From: JBAROU01 sp049642385
GTDB taxonomy: Bacteria > Chloroflexota > Dehalococcoidia > DSTF01 > RBG-16-68-14
Direction: 5' to 3'
DNA length: 24,570 nucleotides
Assembly: GCA_049642385.1 (NCBI GenBank)
Contig: JBAROU010000242.1
Span: 1 to 24,570, forward strand
Below, in pieces: positions 1 through 8,157 of this stretch (position 1 is the stretch's first letter; each line of letters starts with the position of its first letter). The notes below the pieces were generated by a model. It worked only from the letters and a program-made list of their open reading frames with translations, searched no databases and had not been told where the DNA came from. The position numbers and the translations under genes are program-made.

Positions 1-349
1 CGGCAACGCAGATCGACGTGTGGCCCTCCGTCAGCCGCGCGATAAACTCCGCGCGCTTGAGGACAGGAATGCCGCGCTTACGTGCCTCGATCAGCTCCGG
101 ATTGTCTTCCTTCGCGGCGGAGGTCGTCACGACGAGCTGCGCGTCGCCCACGTTCTCGGCGCGCTGTCCTTCCAGCACCGTCACGCCCATCGCCGCGAGC
201 GTGTCCGTCAGCGGCGAGAGCCGGAGGTCGGAGCCGGTCACCCGGTGGCCCCAGGCCGCCAGTATCCGCGCGATGCCCGACAGGTGCATCCCGCCTACGC
301 CCACTAAGTGAACGCGCTCCGGGATGTCGCTCGGGCCCCGAGCCCTCAT
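1..349 (-). CDS. murC: UDP-N-acetylmuramate--L-alanine ligase, N-terminal part (cut by window edge)
   Basis: MurC adds L-Ala to UDP-MurNAc, the first amino acid of the peptidoglycan stem peptide, in the cytoplasm. Only about 116 N-terminal residues are visible. They show the MurC Rossmann-type start HLVGVGGMHLSGIARIL (about residues 14-30), then VTGSDL and VVTTSAAKEDNPEL, typical of Mur ligase domain 1. The ATP-binding GTHGKT loop would lie beyond the left edge. The ATG at 349-347 shares ATGA with the murG stop, a 4-nt overlap typical of translational coupling. It is the most distal gene seen in the dcw operon. Confidence 0.93.
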   Translation of the reverse strand, partial: MRARGPSDIPERVHLVGVGGMHLSGIARILAAWGHRVTGSDLRLSPLTDTLAAMGVTVLEGQRAENVGDAQLVVTTSAAKEDNPELIEARKRGIPVLKRAEFIARLTEGHTSICVA

Positions 350-1446
350 GCCGCACGCTCCTGCGCGGTCTCGCGCACTAGCCGCGCGATGCGCTGCGCC
401 GCCTCGGGCTGCGCCAGCCCTCGCGCCGCGGCGCCCATCGCGCTCCGACGTTCGGTGTCCGAGAGCAACTCCCGCACTACGTCGCTCAGCCGCTCTAACT
501 TATCGTTCTCCAGCACGATGGCCGCGCCCTGCTCTTCCAGGTAGCGGGCGTTCGGGCTCTGGTCCCAGCCTTCGTAGACGCCGGGCACCAGCACCGCGGG
601 CAGCCCCGCCGCCGGCAACTCGCCCAGCACCGACGCCCCCGCTCGCATCACAGCCAGGTCCGCGGCGACCATGGCATCAGCCATCGAGTCCATGTAGCCA
701 AACACGTGGTAGCGCTCACGCGTCGCTTCGGGCAGCGCCTCCCGGCGCGCTCTCAGCTCCGCCTCGTCCGAACGACCCGTCAGGTGCAGCACGTGGCCCA
801 GCTCCAGCAGCCCTTCGAGCTGCTCGCCCACGGCCACGTTCAGCCTGTGGGCGCCCTGGCTCGCGCCGCTCACGAGCAGCACCCTCGCTCCTTCGGCCAG
901 CCCGAGCTTCTGGCGCGCTTCGATTCTCTGCGCCGAGAAGAATGCCGCGCGCACCGGGTAGCCGGTGGCCGTCGCCTTGCCACGCGGCAGATGCTCAAAC
1001 GACCGCTCCGCGGTTGTCGCGATGCGTGTCGCCAGCCGCGAGAGCAGGCGCACGGCCCACCCCGGCGTCACGTCGGGTAGGTAGACCAGCAGGGGGCGTC
1101 GTCGCAGCCGCGCCGCGATGCCGACGGGCACGCTCGCGTAGCCGCCCGTGGCGAACACCACGTCCGGCCGGAAGCGACCGACGAGACGCCATGCCTGCAC
1201 CGTCCCGATCGCGAGATCGAACACGCTGCGCAGCGCGCGCAGCGGCGAACTCACCCGCAACGGCCCAGCCCGCACGGCTTCGAAAGCCAGGCCCGTTGGC
1301 TTCACGATTAGCTCGTCCATCCGGCCGCGCACACCCACGTAGAGCAGGTCCAGCGGACCGTTCGCTTCCCGACGAAGCGCTTCGCCCACCGCCAGAGCGG
1401 GGTAAACATGGCCACCTGTGCCACCGCCCGAGAGGATCACCCTCAC
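346..1446 (-). CDS. murG: UDP-GlcNAc:lipid I N-acetylglucosaminyltransferase MurG
   Basis: MurG transfers GlcNAc to lipid I to make lipid II at the inner face of the membrane. The 366-residue length is normal. The first glycine-rich loop GGGTGGH is at residues 7-13. The second half has GASQGAHRLN, AGASVLGELPAAGLPAVLVPG and the sugar-nucleotide region ending DQSPNARYLEEQGAA, where most MurG proteins have a DNHQ-NA form. The usual N-domain HEQN-PG is replaced by VYLPDVTPGWAV, which I associate with Chloroflexota MurG. The start is GTG at 1446-1444, overlapping the ftsW stop as GTGA. It lies between ftsW and murC in the normal dcw order. Confidence 0.95.
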   Translation of the reverse strand: MRVILSGGGTGGHVYPALAVGEALRREANGPLDLLYVGVRGRMDELIVKPTGLAFEAVRAGPLRVSSPLRALRSVFDLAIGTVQAWRLVGRFRPDVVFATGGYASVPVGIAARLRRRPLLVYLPDVTPGWAVRLLSRLATRIATTAERSFEHLPRGKATATGYPVRAAFFSAQRIEARQKLGLAEGARVLLVSGASQGAHRLNVAVGEQLEGLLELGHVLHLTGRSDEAELRARREALPEATRERYHVFGYMDSMADAMVAADLAVMRAGASVLGELPAAGLPAVLVPGVYEGWDQSPNARYLEEQGAAIVLENDKLERLSDVVRELLSDTERRSAMGAAARGLAQPEAAQRIARLVRETAQERAA

Positions 1447-2570
1447 CTCGCTCCTCGCCGCCCCGGCGCGCGGGACGGCCTTCGTTCGTTGTCATTTGCT
1501 TCGCCCACCGGCGGCCCGGTCGCCCGCCGCGAGATGCTAAGCAGGATGCCCACCGCGGCCAGCAGCGCAGCCAGCGCCGACCCGCCGTAGCTCAAAAACG
1601 GCATCGGGATGCCCGTCATCGGGATCGCCCGACTGATGCCGCCCACGTTGATCAGCGCCTGATACGCGATCCAACAGCAGATGCCCGTCGCCAGCAGAGA
1701 CCCGAAGTCGTCCTCGGAGCGCAACACCACACGGAAGCCGCGATAGATCAGCGCGGCGAACAGCAGCAGCACCGCCATCGCCCCGATAAATCCCAGCTCT
1801 TCCCCCACCACGGCGAAGACACCGTCCGTGTGAGCGTTCGGAATGTAGAAGAACTTTTGCCGGCTCGCGCCCAGTCCGAGGCCTTGGATGCCTCCGCTGC
1901 CTAAGCCGATCAGGTTCTGGATCGTGTGGAAGCCGATGCCGCCCGGGTCATCCTCCGCGCTCGTGAACGCTGTTAGGCGTTGGGCGCGGTATCCCGCTGA
2001 GATCATCAGGAACATCGCTGCCACTGAGCCGATGCCGGCGAACGCCGTCAGGTGAGTCAATGAGGCACCCGCAATGAAGAAGAGCGTGACGGTGATCAGC
2101 ACCACCACCACCGACGTCCCCATATCCGGTTCGAGCATGATAAGCCCCGCGACGATGCCCACCATCAGCACGAACGGCACGAAGCCGAGTGCGAAGCTAT
2201 GCAGGTTCGTGCCCTTACCCGAAAGCCACGCCGAGACGTAGACGATAAGCGCTAGCTTCGCGAACTCGCTCGGCTGCACCGGTGGCAGAGGCCCGAGCGC
2301 GATCCAGCGCTGGGCGCCGCTTCGCTCGAGGCCGATACCCGGCACCAGCACCGCGACGAGCGCCACGATCGTCGCCAGCATCAGCAGCGGGCTGATCGCG
2401 CGCAGCCAGCGATAGTCGACGCGCATCAGCGCCAACATCAGCGTGACTCCGATCACGGCCCACATCGCCTGGCGCAGCGCGAAGTAGTTCGCGCTGTTGA
2501 AGGTAAGCAAGCCAACGGCGAAGCTGGAGCTGTAGACCATGATCAGCCCCAGCACCACCAGCCCCAGCAC
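1443..2570 (-). CDS. ftsW: SEDS-family lipid II polymerase / division protein FtsW
   Basis: An integral membrane protein of the SEDS family, which polymerises lipid II glycan strands with a class B PBP at the septum. It has about ten hydrophobic segments, a long periplasmic loop with IPNAHTDGVFAVVGEELGFIGA, and a late MTGIPMPFLSYGGSA motif, all family hallmarks. It is 375 residues from the GTG at 2570. The reading frame is open further upstream and encodes GKGQPDYLILVLVLG, which resembles the true FtsW N terminus, but there is no ATG, GTG or TTG there. Initiation may be at an upstream CTG (2585-2583) behind an AGGGAAGGG tract, or at the stated GTG. The 3' end overlaps murG by 4 nt. Confidence 0.93.
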   Translation of the reverse strand: MLGLVVLGLIMVYSSSFAVGLLTFNSANYFALRQAMWAVIGVTLMLALMRVDYRWLRAISPLLMLATIVALVAVLVPGIGLERSGAQRWIALGPLPPVQPSEFAKLALIVYVSAWLSGKGTNLHSFALGFVPFVLMVGIVAGLIMLEPDMGTSVVVVLITVTLFFIAGASLTHLTAFAGIGSVAAMFLMISAGYRAQRLTAFTSAEDDPGGIGFHTIQNLIGLGSGGIQGLGLGASRQKFFYIPNAHTDGVFAVVGEELGFIGAMAVLLLFAALIYRGFRVVLRSEDDFGSLLATGICCWIAYQALINVGGISRAIPMTGIPMPFLSYGGSALAALLAAVGILLSISRRATGPPVGEANDNERRPSRAPGRRGAR

Positions 2571-2605
2571 CAGGACTAGGATCAGATAATCGGGCTGGCC
2601 CTTCC

Positions 2606-4021
2606 CTACGGGCCGCGTTTCCGCGAGAGCGATGGCTCCTTCCCTCCCTCGGCGGCGAGTCCGCGCACGATGCGTCGGAAATCCTCTCCGCGCTCCTCAA
2701 AGTTGTTGTACGCGTCGTAGCTAGTACAGGCCGGCGACAGCAGCACGACATCGCCCGCCTGCGCCATTCGTCGCGCCGTCGCAGTCGCCTCGTCTAGCGT
2801 CTCCACGCGCTTGACCGGCGGCGATCCATCCGCCGCCAGCAGCGCTTTCTCCAGCATGGACCCCGCTTCGCCGAAGCAAACGACGCCGCGACAGCTGCTG
2901 GTCGCCTCGTCGGCGAGCCATTCGAGCGGTAGGTTCTTCTCGCGCCCGCCCACCAGGAGCACCACCGGCTCCTCGAACGAACGCAATCCCGCGACGGTGC
3001 GCTCCGGCGTCGTCGCGATGCTGTCGTTGTAGTACGTCACGCCGTCGATCGTGTCGACCGGCTCCAGGCGGTGCGCGACAGGCGTGAAGTGGCGAATGGC
3101 CTGCGCCGCCTCGTCCAGCGGCAGCCCCACCGCCCCTGCGATCGCGACCGCGGCGAGCACGTTCGGTACATTGTGGGCGCCGCGCAGCGTGATCTCGTTC
3201 AGCGCCAGCACCTTCGTTTCAACCGAACCCTTGCGCCAGACAATAGAGTCGTCCTGCACGTATGCCGCGTCACCGTTAGGCACGCGCCGTGCGCTGAACC
3301 AGACGATGCGCGCCGGCGTTTCCGTCGCGAATGAACTCGCCACCTCGTCGTCCAGATTCAGCAACGCGATGTCGTCCTTCGTCTGCGATTGGAGGATGCG
3401 CAGCTTGAGCGCCGTATACTCGTCCCACGAATACCGGTCCAGGTGGTTCGGCGTCACATTCAGCACGCACGCAACATGCGGGCTGCGTTCAACCATCTCG
3501 AGCTGGGTATGGCTCAATTCCAGCACGACCCACGTCTCCGGCGTCACCTCGTCCAGCAGGCCAAGCAGGCCGATGCCGATGTTCCCACCTACGACGTGCT
3601 TTCGTCCCGCCGCGGCGAACATCGCGCCCAGGAGCGCCGTCGTCGTTGTCTTGCCGCTGCTACCCGTGATGCCGATGACCCGCCCTGAGCACAGGTCAAG
3701 GAACAGCTTCGCCATCGAGCTGATCGGCACCCCCCGCTTGCGTGCCGCTACGATTGGCGCGAGCGTCAGTGGCACGCCCTGCGATACGAACAGCATCTCC
3801 GCGGCGACGACGTCCTCCGTGCGGTTCTCGCCGAGCGAGAATCGAACGGGCACGCCTTCCAGTTCGCGAATACGAGAGGCGAGCGCCTCAGGCGACTTGG
3901 AATCGGAGACAGTAACGCTTGCACCGTGGGACGCCAGGTAGCGTACCAAGTCGACTCCCTCGATACCGAGGCCGAGTACCGTCACACGCTTACCCACCAG
4001 GAACTCTCGATCAAGTGTCAT
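2606..4021 (-). CDS. murD: UDP-N-acetylmuramoyl-L-alanine--D-glutamate ligase
   Basis: MurD adds D-Glu to UDP-MurNAc-L-Ala in the cytoplasm. Its 471 residues cover the three Mur ligase domains. Domain 1 has VTVLGLGIEGVDLVRYL (about 13-29). The ATP loop is GSSGKTTTT (120-128). NVTPNHLDRY is near 188-197, and the lysine in ALKLRI (K206) fits the carbamylated lysine of the family. The C-domain has NDSIATTPERT, where E. coli-type MurD has NDSKATN, and YNNFEERGEDFR near the end. The first of these is a lineage variant rather than decay. The ATG is at 4021-4019, 12 nt after the mraY stop. ftsW follows. Confidence 0.95.
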   Translation of the reverse strand: MTLDREFLVGKRVTVLGLGIEGVDLVRYLASHGASVTVSDSKSPEALASRIRELEGVPVRFSLGENRTEDVVAAEMLFVSQGVPLTLAPIVAARKRGVPISSMAKLFLDLCSGRVIGITGSSGKTTTTALLGAMFAAAGRKHVVGGNIGIGLLGLLDEVTPETWVVLELSHTQLEMVERSPHVACVLNVTPNHLDRYSWDEYTALKLRILQSQTKDDIALLNLDDEVASSFATETPARIVWFSARRVPNGDAAYVQDDSIVWRKGSVETKVLALNEITLRGAHNVPNVLAAVAIAGAVGLPLDEAAQAIRHFTPVAHRLEPVDTIDGVTYYNDSIATTPERTVAGLRSFEEPVVLLVGGREKNLPLEWLADEATSSCRGVVCFGEAGSMLEKALLAADGSPPVKRVETLDEATATARRMAQAGDVVLLSPACTSYDAYNNFEERGEDFRRIVRGLAAEGGKEPSLSRKRGP

Positions 4022-4033
4022 AGCACTTTTACA

Positions 4034-5005
4034 CTATTCAGTCAAGACCAACGCTATGCCCAGCAGGGCCCCCACGGCTCCCACGAGCCAAAATCTGAAC
4101 ACGACCTGGGTCTCCGCCCAGCCCAGCAGCTCGAAATGATGGTGGATCGGCGCCATCTTCAGCACCCGGCGTCCTAGCAGCCGGAACGAGCCGATCTGCG
4201 CCACATCCGACGCCCCCTCGACGACGAACACGATGCCCACAACCGGCAGCACCAGCCACCAGCCTGTCATCAGCGCCACCGTCGCCAGACCAACGCCCAA
4301 CGGCAGCGCCCCCGTCTCGCCCATGAACAGCCGGGCCGGGTGCGCGTTGTGCCAAAGAAAGCCGAACAGCGCCCCCACCACCGTCAGGCAGAAGGTGGCC
4401 AGATACACCTGTCCCTGCGCGATCGCGATGATGGAATATGTAAAGAACGCGAGCGCCATCAGCCCGCCCAGCAACCCGTCAAGCCCGTCCGTGATCGCAG
4501 CCGCGCTCGTCGTGGTCGCGACGACGAGCAGCGCGATCGCGACGTACGCGACGGCCGCCAGCTCGTGCTCGCCATAGTGCGGCACCAGCGCCCGCCGTTC
4601 GTCCAGCGAGTAGTACAGAATCAGCCCCGTTACGATGCCGATCAGGCCTCCCGCGACGAACTTCGCGAACAGGCCGCCGCGCTCGTGCCCGCCGATCCGT
4701 TCGCGGCCTTGTAGCGTGAGCAGGTCATCCGCGAAGCCCAGCGCCGCTGCCGCGCCCATCGTGCCCAGCGGCAGCAGGATCGACAGCTTGCCGGCGAGGT
4801 TCGTCGGCACGGTGAACGCCAGGACCGTACCCAGGATCAACAGCCCTCCCATCGTCGGCGTTCCCGCCTTCGCATGGTGCGACTCCGGCCCGGCATCACT
4901 GATCGCCTTGCCCACGCCGAGGCGCTGGAGCATTGCGATCAGCGGCCCTCCGGCCAGCATCGCGACGGCAGAAGCCGCCGAACCGATCACCAGCGCCCGC
5001 ACCAT
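4034..5005 (-). CDS. mraY: Phospho-MurNAc-pentapeptide transferase (lipid I synthase) with variant active site
   Basis: MraY transfers phospho-MurNAc-pentapeptide to undecaprenyl phosphate, giving lipid I. It is a 323-residue polytopic membrane protein of normal size. Conserved motifs in order are HHAKAGTPTMGG (about 43-54), GFADD, AITDGLDGL, LWHNAHPARLFMGETGALPLG and MAPIHHHFELLGW near the C terminus. Two positions differ from the classical enzyme. The Asn of NLTDGLDG is Ala, and the Mg-binding Asp of FMGD is Glu; the GAG codon was read directly at about 4318-4320. Position between murF and murD is canonical, so it is presumably functional. The ATG is at 5005-5003, 2 nt after the murF stop. 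Confidence 0.92.
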   Translation of the reverse strand: MVRALVIGSAASAVAMLAGGPLIAMLQRLGVGKAISDAGPESHHAKAGTPTMGGLLILGTVLAFTVPTNLAGKLSILLPLGTMGAAAALGFADDLLTLQGRERIGGHERGGLFAKFVAGGLIGIVTGLILYYSLDERRALVPHYGEHELAAVAYVAIALLVVATTTSAAAITDGLDGLLGGLMALAFFTYSIIAIAQGQVYLATFCLTVVGALFGFLWHNAHPARLFMGETGALPLGVGLATVALMTGWWLVLPVVGIVFVVEGASDVAQIGSFRLLGRRVLKMAPIHHHFELLGWAETQVVFRFWLVGAVGALLGIALVLTE

Positions 5006-5007
5006 CG

Positions 5008-6372
5008 CTACTCCTTCAGCGCCTCAACGATGCGCTCGAACGCCATCGCTCGCGACGCTTTCACCAGCACCACGTCACCCGAATCGAGGCCGCCGGCGAC
5101 CGCTTCTGTCGCGGCTTCCGTCGTTGGCCAGTGCTGCGCGTGTCGATGGCCAGCGGCGTGCGCCGCCTCCCGAATCAGGTGGCCCAGCTCGCCGACGGTG
5201 TGGATCACGTCCGCGGTCTCCGCGGCGCGCCCGCCCACCTCCAGGTGAGCTTCGCGCTCGACTGGGCCCAGCTCTTTCATGTCGCCCAGCACCGCAATGT
5301 GGCGCCGCGCCGGGACTTCCTTGAGCAACCCGAGCGCCGCCTCCATCGAAGCCGGACTCGCGTTGTATGTGTCATCCAGAATCGTGCAGCCACCGCGGCC
5401 GCGCAGCACGCGGATGCGTGATGGGACTCGCGCCCCTTCGAGCGCGGCCGCCGTTTCCCGCAGCGACATGCCGTCAGCGCTGGCGACCGCTGCCGCCGCC
5501 AGAGCGTTCGAGACGCTATGCGCGCCCAGCTCGCTCACGTGCACCGGCGTGCTTTCGCCCTGCCAGTACAGCCGGAACGAGACGCCGTCCAGCCCTCGGC
5601 TTTCGATCTCGGTAGCTCGAACGTCCGCATCTGGCGATGTGCCATAGAGCACCACGCGCGCCCTCGTGCGGCCTGCCATCGGTCGCACAAGTGGATCGTC
5701 CGCGTTCAGCACGGCGACGCCGTCCGCGCCGAGGCTCTCCACCAGCTCCGCCTTCGCGTCGGCTATCGCCTCGATCGTGCCCAGCGTCTCCATGTGAGTC
5801 ACGCCCACGTTCGTCACCACGCCGACGTCGGGCCGCGCGATCTCGCACAGCGTGCGGATCTCGCCCGGGGCGCGCATCGCCATCTCGAGCGCCGCGCGCC
5901 GGTGGCGATGCGTCAGTTCCAGTAACGTCAGCGGCAGCCCGATCTCCGTGTTGTAGTTCGCCTCGCTCTTGAGCACCGGGTAGTGAGTGCCCAGCACCGC
6001 CGCTATCAGCTCCTTTGTCGATGTCTTGCCAACGCTGCCCGTCACGCCGATCACCTTCGCTCGCCTGTGCTCCCGACGCGCCGTCGCGAGGCGCTGCAGC
6101 GCTACCAGTGTGTCGGGCACGACGAACGCCGCGACATCGGCTGCCAACCGCTCGGGCAGCTCGTGCACCAGCACGCCACGAGCGCCGCCTTCGACCGCAA
6201 CGCCGACGAACTCCTGCCCGTCTCGCTGCGCCCCGCGCAGAGCGACGAACAGGTCGCCGCGACCCACGGTGCGCGAGTCGATCGCCGGACGGCGGAAGCG
6301 CTGCGCGCGACCGGGCTGGCACTCGAGCAGCAACGGGCCCAGGCTCTCGACAATCTCCGCAGCTTCGATCAT
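5008..6372 (-). CDS. murF: UDP-MurNAc-tripeptide--D-Ala-D-Ala ligase
   Basis: MurF joins D-Ala-D-Ala to the UDP-MurNAc-tripeptide, completing the soluble precursor. It has 454 residues, a normal length. The N-domain shows AIDSRTVGRGDLFVAL (30-45). The ATP loop is GVTGSVGKTSTK (109-120), followed by SEANYNTEIGLPLTLL and VTNVGVTHMETLGTIEAIADAKAEL. The substrate-side motif DDTYNASPASMEAAL and GDMKELGPVE lie in the C-terminal half. The N-domain motifs were checked against MurE because no murE is present. DTYNASP, and the absence of a MurE-type DNP(A/R) motif, favour MurF. It starts 8 nt after the PBP stop. Confidence 0.94.
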   Translation of the reverse strand: MIEAAEIVESLGPLLLECQPGRAQRFRRPAIDSRTVGRGDLFVALRGAQRDGQEFVGVAVEGGARGVLVHELPERLAADVAAFVVPDTLVALQRLATARREHRRAKVIGVTGSVGKTSTKELIAAVLGTHYPVLKSEANYNTEIGLPLTLLELTHRHRRAALEMAMRAPGEIRTLCEIARPDVGVVTNVGVTHMETLGTIEAIADAKAELVESLGADGVAVLNADDPLVRPMAGRTRARVVLYGTSPDADVRATEIESRGLDGVSFRLYWQGESTPVHVSELGAHSVSNALAAAAVASADGMSLRETAAALEGARVPSRIRVLRGRGGCTILDDTYNASPASMEAALGLLKEVPARRHIAVLGDMKELGPVEREAHLEVGGRAAETADVIHTVGELGHLIREAAHAAGHRHAQHWPTTEAATEAVAGGLDSGDVVLVKASRAMAFERIVEALKE

Positions 6373-6380
6373 GACGGCGC

Positions 6381-8108
6381 TCAGGGCGTCTGCTCCCCCT
6401 TCACCAGTGCCACTGCGTCCGGCGGCACACCGAGGTACGCCAGGATCTTGGGCGCGATCTCGCCGAAGATCGGCGCGGCGACGACGCTGCCCAGGCGGGC
6501 GTCCTTCGGTTCGTCGATCTTGACCAGCATGATGAATCGAGGGTTGTCCAGCGGGGCAAAGCCGATGAAGGAAGCGATGGTGCCCGACTTATCGACGAAG
6601 GTACTCGTGCCGGTCTTCCCCCCGATGTGGTAGCCAGGCACATGCGCCGGATGATCGTAGCCAAGCCCCTCGACGACGGCGTTCATCATCTGGGTGAGCG
6701 TGTGGGCCGTCTCCTGGGACACCGCGCGCCGCACCGGCACCGGCTCGAACTCACGCCGTCCTTCGGGGCCAGCCACCTCCTTTACGATATAGGGTCGCAT
6801 GAGCACGCCATCGTTGACAAGCGCGGCGGCCGCCGTGATCATCTGGAGCGGTGTCGCGGCGATACCCTGTCCGAAGCTGTTCGTCGCCAGGTCGCAGCGA
6901 CACCAGCCCTCATCCTGATACGACCGCACGAGCCCGCCCGTCTCGCCGCCCAGCCCGATGTGTGTCGGTTCGCCAAAGCCGAAGCTCTGAACGTACTGAT
7001 AGAACCGCTGTTCGCCTAGCAGGCTCGCTAGCCAGACAGCGCCCGTATTCAAGCTGTACTGCAAAATCTGCGTCGCCGAGGTCGTGCCGTGAGAACTCAG
7101 GTCCCAGTTACGAATCGTCACGCCGCCCATCTCTGCCGAACCGTCGTCGTAGTACGTCGAGTTCGGCGTCACCAGACCAGAATCGATTGCGGCCGACATC
7201 GTCACCAGCTTCATCAACGAGCCCGGCTCATAGACGTCCGTCACCGCGCGATTACGATAAAGCTCTGCTTGCTTCGGATCGTTCAAGTCCAGCTTGTTCA
7301 CCTTGAAGCTCGGCCGGCTCGCCATCGCCAGTATCTCACCAGTCCTCGGGTCCATCACGATCACAGTGCCGCCGCTCGCCTTGTGCTGCTTGACCGAGTT
7401 TGCGAGCGCATCCTCAGCGAGCTTCTGGATGTAGCGATCGATCGTGAGCTGCAGGTCGCCGCCCTCCGTCGGCTTCTCGATCAATCGCCGGCCGAAGGGG
7501 ATCGGGTTCCCTAGCCCATCGCGCTCGAAGTACACGGTCCCCGGCACGCCGCCCAGTTCCTTATCGAAGTCGGCCTCAACGCCAGCGAGGCCTTGTTGGT
7601 CACGTCCGATGAACCCCAGTAGCAAGGACGCCAGGTCGCCTTCCGGATATGAGCGGCCACTGCGCTCTACTGGTCGCACGCCCACCACGGGTTCTTCGAG
7701 CAGCTTCAGGCCGACCGACGCGCTCGCCGAAGCCGCCGCCAGGTAATCGCCCTGCTCCTGCGCTCGCGTTGCCGCGATCAGCTCACCGGCATCACGCTTC
7801 AACAGCGGAGCGACTTCCGCGGCGCCGCTGAGCGCCACCGCGTCGTTTTCCCAGCTCCGCGGGTCGATGTAGATGTCGAACGCTTCGATCGTCGTCGCGA
7901 GCGGATAGCCGTTGCGATCGAGGATCGCGCCGCGTGGTGCGCGGATCGTCGCCTGGTGCTCATGCTCCGCGTTCGCTTGCGCTGCGTAAGAATCGTGGTT
8001 CAGTATCTGCACCTGCACCAGGCGCACCACGATGCCGCCCGTGCCCACAGCCAGGGCCAGAAACAGAAGGAGCAAGCGCCAGCTCAGGCGAGGACTTCGC
8101 CGTGCCAT
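6381..8108 (-). CDS. ftsI: Class B penicillin-binding protein, FtsI/PBP2b-like transpeptidase
   Basis: A membrane-anchored D,D-transpeptidase that cross-links septal peptidoglycan, working with the SEDS polymerase encoded in the same operon. It has 575 residues. There is one N-terminal membrane segment (about 11-31), then the PBP dimerisation region with RAPRGAILDRNGYPLA (57-72). The penicillin-binding domain carries the three active-site motifs: SLMK (S297, K300), SLN (352-354) and KTGT (498-501). There are no C-terminal PASTA repeats. The SxxK box reads EPGSLMKLVT where many relatives have EPGSxFKxVT. The ATG is at 8108-8106, downstream of the ftsL-like gene. The next gene is murF, with no murE in between. 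Confidence 0.93.
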   Translation of the reverse strand: MARRSPRLSWRLLLLFLALAVGTGGIVVRLVQVQILNHDSYAAQANAEHEHQATIRAPRGAILDRNGYPLATTIEAFDIYIDPRSWENDAVALSGAAEVAPLLKRDAGELIAATRAQEQGDYLAAASASASVGLKLLEEPVVGVRPVERSGRSYPEGDLASLLLGFIGRDQQGLAGVEADFDKELGGVPGTVYFERDGLGNPIPFGRRLIEKPTEGGDLQLTIDRYIQKLAEDALANSVKQHKASGGTVIVMDPRTGEILAMASRPSFKVNKLDLNDPKQAELYRNRAVTDVYEPGSLMKLVTMSAAIDSGLVTPNSTYYDDGSAEMGGVTIRNWDLSSHGTTSATQILQYSLNTGAVWLASLLGEQRFYQYVQSFGFGEPTHIGLGGETGGLVRSYQDEGWCRCDLATNSFGQGIAATPLQMITAAAALVNDGVLMRPYIVKEVAGPEGRREFEPVPVRRAVSQETAHTLTQMMNAVVEGLGYDHPAHVPGYHIGGKTGTSTFVDKSGTIASFIGFAPLDNPRFIMLVKIDEPKDARLGSVVAAPIFGEIAPKILAYLGVPPDAVALVKGEQTP

Positions 8109-8157
8109 CCTTCATCCCCTACCGGCCACCTCGAAGGGCAGTCCGGTTAATCTGACG

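Noticed and set aside
324..1904. 526-codon open frame on the plus strand
   Set aside because: It lies antisense to murG and ftsW and its product is Arg/Pro/Ala-rich low-complexity, as expected for a shadow frame in GC-rich DNA.
3051..3941. 296-codon open frame on the plus strand
   Set aside because: Antisense to murD; Ser/Arg/Thr-rich with no recognisable motif.
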